From: Candidatus Binataceae bacterium | GTDB lineage: Bacteria; Desulfobacterota; Binatia; Binatales; Binataceae | Assembly (NCBI GenBank): GCA_035308025.1 | Contig: DATGHL010000053.1 | Span: forward strand, 1 to 64,000 | Length of the DNA stretch: 64,000 nucleotides | Direction: 5' to 3' | The notes under the pieces: model-generated | The model's database searches: none | Seen by the model: only the letters and a program-made list of their open reading frames with translations | What the model was told of the DNA's origin: nothing | Shown here: piece by piece, positions 38,450-46,956 of the stretch | How positions within the stretch are numbered: the first letter of the stretch is position 1 | Layout: each line of letters begins with the position of its first letter | Position numbers and translations under genes: made by a program

Positions 38450-40162
38450 ATGGCAAAAGATCTCGACCCCACCGCCGCTTCAACTGCGGGTGCGACCGCC
38501 TCCGCGGGCGCCGGCAAGAATGGCGCGAACGGCGCCGCTGCACCTTCACCTAGCAACGGCAAAGCGCGCGCGATTCCACCTGCCGAGACCGGCTCCGGCA
38601 TCGATCTCGACGTTCTCTACACGCCCGAGAGTATCCGCGGCCTCGACTCGCGCGCGGATATCGGAGAGCCCGGGAAATACCCCTTCACTCGCGGCGTGCA
38701 GCCGACGATGTATCGCGGGCGGCTCTGGACGATGCGCCAGTACAGCGGCTTCGGCACGCCGCGCGAATCGAATCAGCGCTACAAGTGGCTGCTCGAACAG
38801 GGCCAGACCGGCATCTCCGTCGCGCTCGATCTACCGACCCAGCTCGGCATGGATTCCGACGATCCCGAGGCGATCGACGACGTCGGCCGCGTCGGCGTCG
38901 CGATCGACACGCTCGCCGACATGGAGACGCTCTTCGAGGGTATTCCGCTCGATCGCGTCAGCACCTCGTTTACGATCAACTCGACCGCGGCGATCCTGCT
39001 CGCGATGTATCTCGTTGTCGCCGAGCGTCAGGGCGTGCCGGCCGCGAAGATCGCGGGCACCGTGCAGAACGACATCCTCAAGGAGTACGCCGCCCGCGGC
39101 ACCTGGATTTTTCCGCCCGAGCCATCGTTGCGGCTGATCGTCGACACCATCGAGCATTGCATGACGCACGCGCCGCGCTTCAATCCAATCAGTGTGGCCG
39201 GCGCACACTTCCGCGACGCCGGCGCAACGGCGGTGCAGGAGCTGGCCTTCACCCTCGCCGACGGCCTGACCTACGTCCAGCGCTGCGTCGATCGCGGCCT
39301 CAAGGTGGATGACTTCGCCCAGCTCATCAGTTTCTATTTCTACACGCACAACGACCTCTTCGAGGAGGTCGCCAAATACCGCGCGGGCCGCCGCCTGTGG
39401 GCGCGCTTTCTCAAGGAGCGCTTCGGCGCGACCGATCCGCGCGCGATGATGTTCCGCTTCGGCGTGGTCTGCGGCGGCAGCACGCTGACCGCGCAGCAGC
39501 CGCAGAACAATATCGTGCGCGTGGCTTATCAGGCGCTAGCCTCGGTGCTCGGCGGCGTCCAGTCGGTCTTCACCGCCGCCTGGGATGAGGCCTTCGCCAT
39601 CCCCACGGAGCAAACCGCCGAGCTGGCGCTGCGCACGCAGCAGGTGCTCGCCTACGAGACCGGCGTCCCCAGCGTCGTCGATCCGCTGGGCGGCTCCTAT
39701 TATGTCGAGGCGCTAACGGAGAAGGTCGAGCAGGAGGCCCGCGCGATCATCGAGCGGATTGAGCGGATGGGCGGGATGGTCGCGAGCATCCAGAGTGGGC
39801 TGATTCAGAAAGAAATCGCCGTCGAAGCCTATCGCCATCAGCAGCGGATCGAGAACGGCGAGCGGGTGGTCGTCGGCGTCAACAAGTTCACGCGCGAGGA
39901 GCCCGAACGCGCGCAAATGGAGCTTTACCAGTCCGACCCGGCGCTCGGCGCGAACCAACGGGAGTCGCTCGCCCGCATCAAGTCTTCGCGTAACGCGGCG
40001 GCTGTGGCGACCAAGCTCGCGAAGTTGCGCGACGCCGCGCGCGGCTCGGAAAATCTGATGAACCCGATTCTCGACGCGGTCAAAGCCTACGCCAGCCTCG
40101 GCGAGATCGTCGGCGTCCTGCGCGCGGAATTCGGCACCTTTCAGGAGCCGGTGGGACTGTGA
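38450..40162 (+). CDS. B12-dependent acyl-CoA mutase, large (substrate-binding) subunit
   Basis: This 570-residue protein has an Ala/Gly-rich linker (residues 1-48) and then the methylmalonyl-CoA mutase barrel: MRQYSGFGTPRESN (Tyr98), GTVQNDILKEY (Gln206), PSLRLIVDT (Arg228) and VAGAHFRDAGATAVQ. The Tyr-His pair of methylmalonyl-CoA mutase (GYH) is replaced by Ala252-His253, and the RTHSQ segment by RFGVV. Tyr98 and Arg228 correspond to substrate-contacting residues of methylmalonyl-CoA mutase. The substrate is probably a branched acyl-CoA, but its identity is unknown. The small subunit follows with a GTGA overlap. There is no MeaB/ArgK chaperone gene in the window. Confidence 0.9.
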   Translation: MAKDLDPTAASTAGATASAGAGKNGANGAAAPSPSNGKARAIPPAETGSGIDLDVLYTPESIRGLDSRADIGEPGKYPFTRGVQPTMYRGRLWTMRQYSGFGTPRESNQRYKWLLEQGQTGISVALDLPTQLGMDSDDPEAIDDVGRVGVAIDTLADMETLFEGIPLDRVSTSFTINSTAAILLAMYLVVAERQGVPAAKIAGTVQNDILKEYAARGTWIFPPEPSLRLIVDTIEHCMTHAPRFNPISVAGAHFRDAGATAVQELAFTLADGLTYVQRCVDRGLKVDDFAQLISFYFYTHNDLFEEVAKYRAGRRLWARFLKERFGATDPRAMMFRFGVVCGGSTLTAQQPQNNIVRVAYQALASVLGGVQSVFTAAWDEAFAIPTEQTAELALRTQQVLAYETGVPSVVDPLGGSYYVEALTEKVEQEARAIIERIERMGGMVASIQSGLIQKEIAVEAYRHQQRIENGERVVVGVNKFTREEPERAQMELYQSDPALGANQRESLARIKSSRNAAAVATKLAKLRDAARGSENLMNPILDAVKAYASLGEIVGVLRAEFGTFQEPVGL

Positions 40163-40599
40163 GCGCGCAAGCCTCTGGCGCCTCCGCGACCGAGCGCGCG
40201 ATCCGCATCCTGATCGCGAAACCCGGGCTCGACGGCCACGATCGCGGGGCCAAGGTCATCGCCTATGCGCTGCGCGATGCGGGTATGGAGGTCATCTATA
40301 CCGGCTTGCGCCGCAGCGCCAACGAGATCATCGCCGCCGCCCTGCAGGAAGACGTCGATGCGATCGGGCTTAGCATTTTGTCCGGCGCGCATATCTCGCT
40401 GACTGAAAAGATCGTCGCCGGACTGCGCGAGGCCGGCCGCGCCGACGAGGTCGCGGTCTTCGTCGGCGGCACCATCCCGCCGAACGACGTTGCGCCGCTG
40501 GAAAAAGCCGGCGCCGCCGGCGTCTTCCCCACCGGCACGCCGCTCAGCGCGATCGCCCCGGCGATCCGCACCGCGGTCGCCGCCCGCCGCACCAGCTAA
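40159..40599 (+). CDS. B12-binding small subunit of acyl-CoA mutase
   Basis: This 146-residue protein is a stand-alone cobalamin domain. KPGLDGHDRGAKVIAYALRDAG carries the DxHxxG motif (Asp25, His27, Gly30) whose His replaces the lower cobalt ligand. SILSGAHISL and VFVGGTIPPNDV complete the flavodoxin-like fold. GTG 40159 overlaps the stop of the large subunit in GTGA, so the two are made together. Splitting of the B12 domain onto its own chain is common in mutases of isobutyryl-CoA and related type. Confidence 0.95.
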   Translation: MSAQASGASATERAIRILIAKPGLDGHDRGAKVIAYALRDAGMEVIYTGLRRSANEIIAAALQEDVDAIGLSILSGAHISLTEKIVAGLREAGRADEVAVFVGGTIPPNDVAPLEKAGAAGVFPTGTPLSAIAPAIRTAVAARRTS

Positions 40600-40619
40600 G
40601 GAACCGTGCACAAACCTGA

Positions 40620-40708
40620 TTTGTCATCCTGAGCCGGCGAGCAGCGCGAGCCGTGTCGAAGGACCTACGCGAAGCGCTCTATCACATCGATTTGTGCGGC
40701 GTCCCTCT
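40620..40708. repeat. Dispersed repeat module with GTCATCCTGAGC opening
   Basis: GTCATCCTGAGCCGGCGAGC and, near the end, the inverted GTCCCT...AGGGAC (40701-40714) form a hairpin that overlaps the stop codon of the CoA-transferase gene. This is related in layout to 15364-15440. Confidence 0.5.
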
Positions 40709-42089
40709 AGGGACGACTAACCCACCGCGCCGGAGCCGCGCCGAGCGGACTTGCCGGCAGCGCCCAGCGCATCGGCGAGCCTGCGATCGCCACCGGCGGT
40801 TTGAGCCGACGCGCCGGACCCCACGCCGTCGCCTCCTGAGCCTCGTCGAGGTCGTCGATGGTCTCGGGCGCGAGTGCGACCGATGTTCGATCCTCCCGCG
40901 ATTGATCGATCAGTAAAGCCCCAATGCGCGCCAGCGAGGTCCGCACGACGGAGCCAAGACCCGTCGCCAGCCGCTGCGTGAGACCGCGCACCGCCGCAGC
41001 CGCCATGAAATAGCCGGTCGCATGATCGAGCGCCTGCACCGGCAGCGGCGTCGGACGCGCGCTCCCGTTTTTCCGCATCCCTTCGGCCGCGATCCCGCTG
41101 CTCATCTGCACCAGGCTGTCGAACCCGCGCCGCGCCGCCCACGGCCCGCTCCAGCCATAGGCGTCCAGCGACACTTCGACCAGTCCGGGACTGAGTTCCT
41201 GCATCCGCGCTGAGTCGAAGCCGCGGCGTGCGAGTGCCCCGGGCCGATGGCCATGCACGAGCACGTCGGCGCTGCGCAGCAGACTGGTGAAGGTTTCGCG
41301 ATCGCGATCGTTGCCGAGATCCAGCCGCGCGCAACGCTTGCCCAGCGTCACCTCGGGCACGATCGCCGGCTCCTCCCACACCGGCGGATCGATCCGCAGC
41401 ACCTCGGCGCCGAAGCCGGCGAGAAAGCGCGTCGCGATCGGACCGGCCAGCACGCGCGTCAGATCGAGCACGCGGACCCCCGCCAGCGGACGCTCCGCCG
41501 CGATCGCCCAATCACAAGTCCGTCCCGCGCTCCCGGCCTCGACGTGGAACAGCGGCTCGCGCGCCACCGCGCTACCCTGCGGATGAACGCACCACTCGTC
41601 GAGCGAGCGCATCGCCGCCGCGCAGCCGCCGCGATCAACGATCACTTGCTCGAGGAGATTGGCCTGCCATCCACGCACCACCTTTGCGACCGCTTCCTTG
41701 CTCGCGGCCACGCCCAGCACGCCGAGCGCCGCGGAGCGATGATTTGGCACGTTGGTGTGCAGCTTGATCCAGCCATCGGCGGTTGGATAGTCCCCGGCGG
41801 TCACATCCCAGATGGGCGGCAGGCTCCAGCCTTGCGGGCGAATCGAGATCCAGAACCACATCGATGCGCAACGCCGATCGACTGCGATTGCGGGTACCGC
41901 GCCGTGGCGCGCCGCGATCAGCTCGCCTACAGACAACGCGGCGACGCCGACCGACGCGGCCGCGAGATCGCTGACCGCAAATGCCGACGGCAGGTCGCCA
42001 ACACCGTCGCATCGGACGTTCGCGCTCAGCGCCGCCGCGCCGCCGAGCGCCTCCCACACCTGATCGAGTATTTCGGCGGCTCTGGTCAT
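40707..42089 (-). CDS. CaiB/BaiF family CoA-transferase, atypical architecture
   Basis: This 460-residue protein contains CaiB-type segments in an unusual layout. The N-terminal ~190 residues resemble the middle part of the fold (SLPPIWDVTAGDYPTADGWIKLHTN...). From residue ~200 the normal start RPLAGVRVLDLTRVLAGPIATRFLAGFGAEVLRIDPP appears, followed by ADVLVHGHRPGALARRGFD and DHATGYFMAAAAVRGL. This ordering (partial domain before a full N-terminal domain) looks rearranged compared with standard CoA-transferases of ~400 residues. The catalytic Asp of class III enzymes is not evident at its usual place in the second part. Function uncertain. Confidence 0.8.
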   Translation of the reverse strand: MTRAAEILDQVWEALGGAAALSANVRCDGVGDLPSAFAVSDLAAASVGVAALSVGELIAARHGAVPAIAVDRRCASMWFWISIRPQGWSLPPIWDVTAGDYPTADGWIKLHTNVPNHRSAALGVLGVAASKEAVAKVVRGWQANLLEQVIVDRGGCAAAMRSLDEWCVHPQGSAVAREPLFHVEAGSAGRTCDWAIAAERPLAGVRVLDLTRVLAGPIATRFLAGFGAEVLRIDPPVWEEPAIVPEVTLGKRCARLDLGNDRDRETFTSLLRSADVLVHGHRPGALARRGFDSARMQELSPGLVEVSLDAYGWSGPWAARRGFDSLVQMSSGIAAEGMRKNGSARPTPLPVQALDHATGYFMAAAAVRGLTQRLATGLGSVVRTSLARIGALLIDQSREDRTSVALAPETIDDLDEAQEATAWGPARRLKPPVAIAGSPMRWALPASPLGAAPARWVSRP

Positions 42090-42162
42090 CGGCGCGCTCC
42101 TCCGCTAAACAACACGAAACTGTCCCGCGAGACGCTGCCCGCGTCCGAAAGGTTCATCGCAT

Positions 42163-43158
42163 ATGCATAGCATCAAGTTCGGCTTGTTTTTACCTACCGG
42201 CGATTTTCCGCAGGCGCGGGCGGCGGCGGAATGGGCCGACACGCATGGCTTCTACTCAGTTTCGATCAACGATCATTTTTTCTCGCCGCTGGCCAAGCCC
42301 GAAACGCCGCAACTCGAATGCTTCTCGACCTTGAGCGCGATCGCAGCCGTGACGAAAAACGTCCGCCTCGCGCCGGCCGTAACCGCGATGTCTTTCCGGC
42401 CGCCGCCGATGCTCGCGAAGATTGCCTCGACCCTCGACCATCTGAGCGGCGGACGCCTAATCATGGGGGTCGGCGCCGGCTGGCAGCGCAACGAATACGA
42501 CGCGCACAATTATCCCTATCCGGGCAATCTCGAACGCATCGCGCAGCTTGGCGACGCGATCAAATTGATCAAGGCGATGTGGACGCAGGACGCGCCGACC
42601 TATCACGGACGTTACTTCTCGATCGACAAGGCCTACAACAATCCCCGCCCCGTGCAGAAGCCGCATCCGCCGATCATGATCGGCGGCTCGGGCCGCAAGA
42701 TTCTGGAGCTGGTCGCCGCTGAGGCGCAGATCGTCAATCTGATCCCGCCGATCGTCAATGGCAAGGATTTCGTCCAGGACCCCGCCGCCGCGGTCAAGTT
42801 CGACAAGCCCGAGCTCAAGCGCCGCATCGCGATGCTCCGTGGATTCCTGACCGCCGCCGGCCGCGCACAAGACGCCGTCGAGCTCAGCGTCATCTGCATG
42901 GTCAGTCTCTCGCGCAGCAAGAGTGACGCTGACGCCGCGCTCGCGCGCACCGCCGCCGCGATGGGCTTCCCCAACACCGAGGCCGCGCGCAACGCTCCCG
43001 TCCTGCTCTCCGGCACGCCCGACGAAGTCCGCCGCGAGCTGCGCGGGCGCATCGAGGAACTCGGGACGACGTATTACATTGTCTTCCCGTCGTCGCCCGA
43101 ATCCGGCGAGCTGCTGGTCAACGAGATCATGCCGGAGTTCGCGACGCGCCCGGCCTGA
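42163..43158 (+). CDS. LLM-class F420-dependent oxidoreductase
   Basis: The 331-residue TIM-barrel protein starts MHSIKFGLFLPTGDFPQARAAAEWADTHGF and continues with VRLAPAVTAMSFRPPPMLAKIASTLDHLSGGRLIMGVGAGW and PHPPIMIGGSGRKILELVA, all typical of F420-type luciferase-like oxidoreductases. The late ALARTAAAMGFPNTEAARNAPVLLSGTPDEVRREL is the usual C-terminal part. It is divergent from the CoA-transferase gene, 73 bases away. The F420 preference is inferred from subfamily look; the substrate is unknown. Confidence 0.9.
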   Translation: MHSIKFGLFLPTGDFPQARAAAEWADTHGFYSVSINDHFFSPLAKPETPQLECFSTLSAIAAVTKNVRLAPAVTAMSFRPPPMLAKIASTLDHLSGGRLIMGVGAGWQRNEYDAHNYPYPGNLERIAQLGDAIKLIKAMWTQDAPTYHGRYFSIDKAYNNPRPVQKPHPPIMIGGSGRKILELVAAEAQIVNLIPPIVNGKDFVQDPAAAVKFDKPELKRRIAMLRGFLTAAGRAQDAVELSVICMVSLSRSKSDADAALARTAAAMGFPNTEAARNAPVLLSGTPDEVRRELRGRIEELGTTYYIVFPSSPESGELLVNEIMPEFATRPA

Positions 43159-43159
43159 C

Positions 43160-43250
43160 GAACTAGCGAAAGAAGCGCAGCGAGCAGGCAGCCTGTCCTG
43201 AGCGAAGCCGAGGGAAGTCTGCGAGCTGCGTCAAGATTTCCAGTTGAGGA
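43160..43250 (+). repeat. Dispersed intergenic repeat, copy 4
   Basis: Holds TAGCGAAAGAAGCGCAGCGA, a CCTGTCCTGAGCGAAGCCGA module and GTCTGCGAGCTGCGTCAAGA, the last shared with copies at 35404 and 52828. Confidence 0.75.
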
Positions 43251-43286
43251 ATCTCTTTCAGCAGCCGCCATGGACTATCCGGCGGA

Positions 43287-44051
43287 TCATCCGGCGATCA
43301 TGCCGCCGTCAACCGGCACCGCGACGCCCGTGATGTACGACGACTGGCTCGAGCAGAGCCACACCACGGTGCTCGCGATCTCGTCGGGCGTCGCATAGCG
43401 GCGCATCGGCACAAAGGCCTCGAACTCTTTGCGGCCCGGCCGCCCTTCATTGTTGCCAATCCGTTCCATCATCGGCGTATCAACCGGGCCGGGACAAACC
43501 GCATTGATCCGGATGCCGCTCTGGGCGCACTCGAGCGCCGCGCTCTTGGTCAAGCCGACGACCGCATGCTTGCTCGCGACGTAGATGGGCAACGCAGGAA
43601 AACCCGCCAAGCCGGCGAGCGACGCGGTGTTTACGATCGCGCCCGCGCCCTGCTTGAGCATCTGGCGGATTTCGTACTTCATGCACAGCCATACGCCCTT
43701 GACATTGACCGCCATGATGCGATCGAAGTTCCGCTCGGAAGCCTCGTGCGTCTCGATCACCTCGCCTTCGATACCGGCATTGTTGTAGGCGCAATCCAGC
43801 CGCCCATGCGCCGCCACGATCCGGTTAACCAGCCCCTGTACCTGATTCGCGTCGGTCACGTCGGTTTGCTCAAACTCCGCCTTGCCACGCGCTTCCCGAA
43901 TCATCGCCACCGTGGCTTCACCGCCTTTCTGATCGACGTCGGCGCAAGTCACCACGGCCCCGGCGGCGGCGAATGCGATCGCGGTCGCGCGGCCGATGCC
44001 GCTGCTGCATCCGGTGATCAGCGCGATTTTACCTTCGAGCACATTTGCCAT
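43287..44051 (-). CDS. Short-chain dehydrogenase/reductase
   Basis: From ATG 44051, with GGAGG eight bases upstream, the protein has 254 residues; an upstream ATG at 44066 is less well placed. It shows the classical SDR set: ALITGCSSGIGRATAIAF for NAD(P) binding, an Asp-rich second strand (VTCADVDQKG), YNNAGIEGE, a Ser in VNTASLAG, and Tyr-Lys in YVASKHAVVGL. The Asp at the end of the second strand favours NAD over NADP. The family covers alcohol and keto-acyl dehydrogenases. It is isolated, with a repeat copy at its 3' side. Confidence 0.93.
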   Translation of the reverse strand: MANVLEGKIALITGCSSGIGRATAIAFAAAGAVVTCADVDQKGGEATVAMIREARGKAEFEQTDVTDANQVQGLVNRIVAAHGRLDCAYNNAGIEGEVIETHEASERNFDRIMAVNVKGVWLCMKYEIRQMLKQGAGAIVNTASLAGLAGFPALPIYVASKHAVVGLTKSAALECAQSGIRINAVCPGPVDTPMMERIGNNEGRPGRKEFEAFVPMRRYATPDEIASTVVWLCSSQSSYITGVAVPVDGGMIAG

Positions 44052-44119
44052 TGCTTCCACCTCCATCTCGCGACTCTGTATTTCCGAGCTTGTAGTACAT
44101 TCTGTCGATTCCCGACAGG

Positions 44120-45613
44120 CTAATGTGCGACGGCTTCGAGCAGCTCGACCATCCGCCGGATGCCGTTGTTAAGCTCCTTGACCGGCATCCGCTCGTTGAC
44201 GCCGTGCACGCTTTTTTCCTCAGCCGAGGTCAGCCCGATCGGCGTGAAGCCATAAGCAATCAAGCCTTTCTGGCGAAAATAGTTACTATCTGTAAAATCA
44301 GCGAGCATCATCGGCACGACCACCGCATGATCGCGCGCGGCAACTTTCTCGATCGCCGTCATCAGCCGGGTGTTGCGCGGCGACGTCGCTGCCGGAAAAT
44401 TCAGCAGGACGTCGCACCGGATCGAGTTATCGGCAATTGCCTTGCGCAAGTTCTCGACGACTGCCGCCGCATCGTCGCCCGGCAGCAGACGGCCGTCAAT
44501 CTCCGCGCCGGCGCGGCCCGGGATGAGGTTGATCGTGGAACTCGCGTGAAGCACGGTGGGCGTGAATGTATCGCGCACCAAGGCGTTGTTGCGCGGCGTC
44601 GCCACGAACTGCAGCGCGAATTTCGGATCATCGCGCAGCGCGCGGCCCAGATCACGCAACGCCGGCGGTCCGCCATCGAGTTCCGCGAGCGCCTTGTAGT
44701 AGTCCCGCACCGGATCGATGATGCGAATTTGGGCGCGATAGCCGGTGACCCGTTGGAGCGCCGCCACCAGGTGCGTGACCGTGGTTTCTGCCGGCGGCGT
44801 CGCGCCTTCGCCTTCGACACCCGCCGCCGTCAGGCGGATCCAGAGCGGGGTCTTTTCCGTCACGGCCACGCCATAGTAACGGCGTCCGTTGGGCCGCGTC
44901 ATGATGCTGCCGCCCTGATTGATCAGATAAGCCGCGTCGGCAAATACATCGGGCTCGTGCTCGACCAGCCAGGCCGCACCGTAGCGGCCACCGGTCTCCT
45001 CGTCCCCGGTCGCGAGGAAAATGACGTCGCGATCGAGCAGTCGGCCCGAACGCTTGATCGCAAGCATCGCCATCAGCTCGATCACGCCCGGACCTTTGTC
45101 GTCGATCGCACCGCGGCCCCAAACTGCGCCGTCGCGAACCGCGCCCGCAAAGGGCGGCGCCGCCCATTCCTTGGGATTGGCCGGCACGACGTCGAGATGG
45201 CTCAACAGCACCACCGCCGCACTGTGATGCCCGGTGCCGTGCAGGCGCGCCGCGACTATGCCCCGGCCGGGCGCCGGCTCCCAGACCGTCGCCGGGATGC
45301 CGTCGGCCAGGAACTTTTCCTTGATCAGCTTCGCCGCCGCCAGCTCGTCGCCAGGCGGGTTGGTCGTATCGATCCGGATCTCGCGCGATAGCAGTTCGGT
45401 CGCCTCCGTGCTCAGCCGCGAATAATCGAACGGCCGCGGCGACGGCGCGCGCTCGACCAGCCCGCCGATCGATTGCGGGCTGGGACCGGGTGTGGGCCTG
45501 GCCTCGCGCGAGGCCCCCCGCGCTGCCCCCCCGGCCGCGAACATTCCGGCCACCAGGACCGCGAGACTGAGCCCGGCGCGGCGACGCTCAGCGATCGCCG
45601 TAGTTAAAGACAT
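44120..45613 (-). CDS. Exported M20/M28-type metallopeptidase
   Basis: From ATG 45613 the protein has 497 residues and starts with a signal sequence (RRRAGLSLAVLVAGMFAAGGAARGA). The zinc-peptidase core is intact: VVLLSHLDVVP, GRGAIDDKGPG, and ATGDEETGG, the last with the catalytic Glu followed by the metal-binding Glu. A dimerisation/lid domain interrupts the core as in carboxypeptidases. The start overlaps the E2 gene by 26 bases, an unusual link to an intracellular enzyme. No clear ribosome site precedes it. A peptidase or amino-acid deacylase function in the envelope is likely. Confidence 0.85.
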   Translation of the reverse strand: MSLTTAIAERRRAGLSLAVLVAGMFAAGGAARGASREARPTPGPSPQSIGGLVERAPSPRPFDYSRLSTEATELLSREIRIDTTNPPGDELAAAKLIKEKFLADGIPATVWEPAPGRGIVAARLHGTGHHSAAVVLLSHLDVVPANPKEWAAPPFAGAVRDGAVWGRGAIDDKGPGVIELMAMLAIKRSGRLLDRDVIFLATGDEETGGRYGAAWLVEHEPDVFADAAYLINQGGSIMTRPNGRRYYGVAVTEKTPLWIRLTAAGVEGEGATPPAETTVTHLVAALQRVTGYRAQIRIIDPVRDYYKALAELDGGPPALRDLGRALRDDPKFALQFVATPRNNALVRDTFTPTVLHASSTINLIPGRAGAEIDGRLLPGDDAAAVVENLRKAIADNSIRCDVLLNFPAATSPRNTRLMTAIEKVAARDHAVVVPMMLADFTDSNYFRQKGLIAYGFTPIGLTSAEEKSVHGVNERMPVKELNNGIRRMVELLEAVAH

Positions 45614-46871
45614 CGATAACGGTCTGCAGGAAAGCCGCGGCCGGAGCACCATCGATGATCCGATGGTCAAACGTCAGCGACAGCGCGACCATCGAGCGCC
45701 GCGCGATCTCGCCTCGATAGACCGCTGGCTTCTCGACGATCCGCCCGACGCCAAGAATGCCGGTCTCGCCAAGGTTGAGGATCGGCGTGAACACATCGAC
45801 GCCGAAACCGCCCAGATTGGTGATCGTAAAGGTGCCGCCGCTCACGTCCTCGATCTTAAGCTTGCCCGCTTTCGCGCGCTCGCCTAGGTCCTTCGTCTCA
45901 GCCGCGATCGTCCGCAGCTCCTTGCGATCAGCCGCGCGAATCACCGGCACGATCAAGCCCTCGTCGAGCGCCACCGCCATCCCGATATTCACCTCGACAA
46001 GCGAAATGATCGCGTCATCGGCCAGCCGCGAGTTCATCCGCGGATGGCGCGTGAGGGCTCGCGCAACCGCATGAATCAGCAAGTCGGTGTAGGTGAAATC
46101 GAATTCGCGCGTCAGGCGTGCCCGCAGCTCGACCGCCGCGCTTACGTCCGCTTCAGTAGTGATCGTAAGTTGCGCCGTTTCGCGGAGACTCTGATGCATC
46201 CGCGCGGCGATCGTCCTGCGCATCCCGCGCATCGGGGTGCTGCGCAAGCGCGGCTTGGCCTCGCTCGGGGATGCGGAATTATCCGCGCCGCTGGACGACG
46301 CCGCTGGCGCAGCGCTGGCGAGGGCTCCAGGAGGCGTCGTGCCGGCGGCGATGGCGCTGACAGGATGACGCGCCGCCTGCTCGACATCTTCGCGGGTGAT
46401 CCGGCCGCCAGGACCGGTACCGGTCAGCCGCGCAAGGTCGACACCAAGCTGCGCCGCCAGCTTGCGCGCCACTGGACTCACCGCGCGTCGGCCATCAGCA
46501 GCCCCCGTACCGTCATCGCCGTCGCGTCCATCTGTGCCGACGGGCGCTACCGCCACTGGAGCAGAAACCGGGCGCGAGGCGGCGCCTGACGCGATACCGG
46601 CAGGTCGCGCGGCGAGCGCCGCCGCGTTCTCACCCGGCGCAGCGATCAGCGCGACCACACCGCCGCATTCGACAATCGCCCCTTCCTCGTGCATCCAGGC
46701 TGCCAGGATACCCGATGCCGGCGCTTCAACCTCATACAGGACCTTTTCGGTCTCGACCTCGTAAAGCGGTTCGCCCGCCTTTACCGAATCACCTGCCGCC
46801 TTGAAAAAACGCTGGATCGTTCCCTCATGCATCGTGAGGCCGAATTTGGGCATGGTAACTTCAATCGCCAT
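45588..46871 (-). CDS. 2-oxoacid dehydrogenase E2 (dihydrolipoamide acyltransferase)
   Basis: This 427-residue protein has one lipoyl domain with ETEKVLYEVEAPASG (lipoyl Lys43), an E1/E3-binding domain VSPVARKLAAQLGVDLARLTGTGPGGRITREDVE near 130-165, and the catalytic domain ending LTFDHRIIDGAPAAAFLQ with its His and Asp. Together with the E1alpha and E1beta genes it forms a pyruvate- or branched-chain-type dehydrogenase complex. The E3 gene is not in the window and could be shared with other complexes. The Ala/Pro linkers are long. It ends inside the start of the peptidase gene. Confidence 0.94.
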   Translation of the reverse strand: MAIEVTMPKFGLTMHEGTIQRFFKAAGDSVKAGEPLYEVETEKVLYEVEAPASGILAAWMHEEGAIVECGGVVALIAAPGENAAALAARPAGIASGAASRPVSAPVAVAPVGTDGRDGDDGTGAADGRRAVSPVARKLAAQLGVDLARLTGTGPGGRITREDVEQAARHPVSAIAAGTTPPGALASAAPAASSSGADNSASPSEAKPRLRSTPMRGMRRTIAARMHQSLRETAQLTITTEADVSAAVELRARLTREFDFTYTDLLIHAVARALTRHPRMNSRLADDAIISLVEVNIGMAVALDEGLIVPVIRAADRKELRTIAAETKDLGERAKAGKLKIEDVSGGTFTITNLGGFGVDVFTPILNLGETGILGVGRIVEKPAVYRGEIARRSMVALSLTFDHRIIDGAPAAAFLQTVIDVFNYGDR

Positions 46872-46956
46872 CGTACTGATCGCTGATCGGCCTCGAAAAG
46901 TAGATCGTTAACCGGCCCGCCGCGAAAACCCGCTCTCTACTTAATGTATCAAAAAT

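Noticed and set aside
37411..38601. 396-residue minus-strand open frame
   Set aside because: Antisense to the hydratase-like and mutase genes, which carry clear catalytic motifs.
41247..42170. 307-residue plus-strand open frame
   Set aside because: Antisense to the CoA-transferase gene. Composition rich in Arg, His, Ala; no domain.
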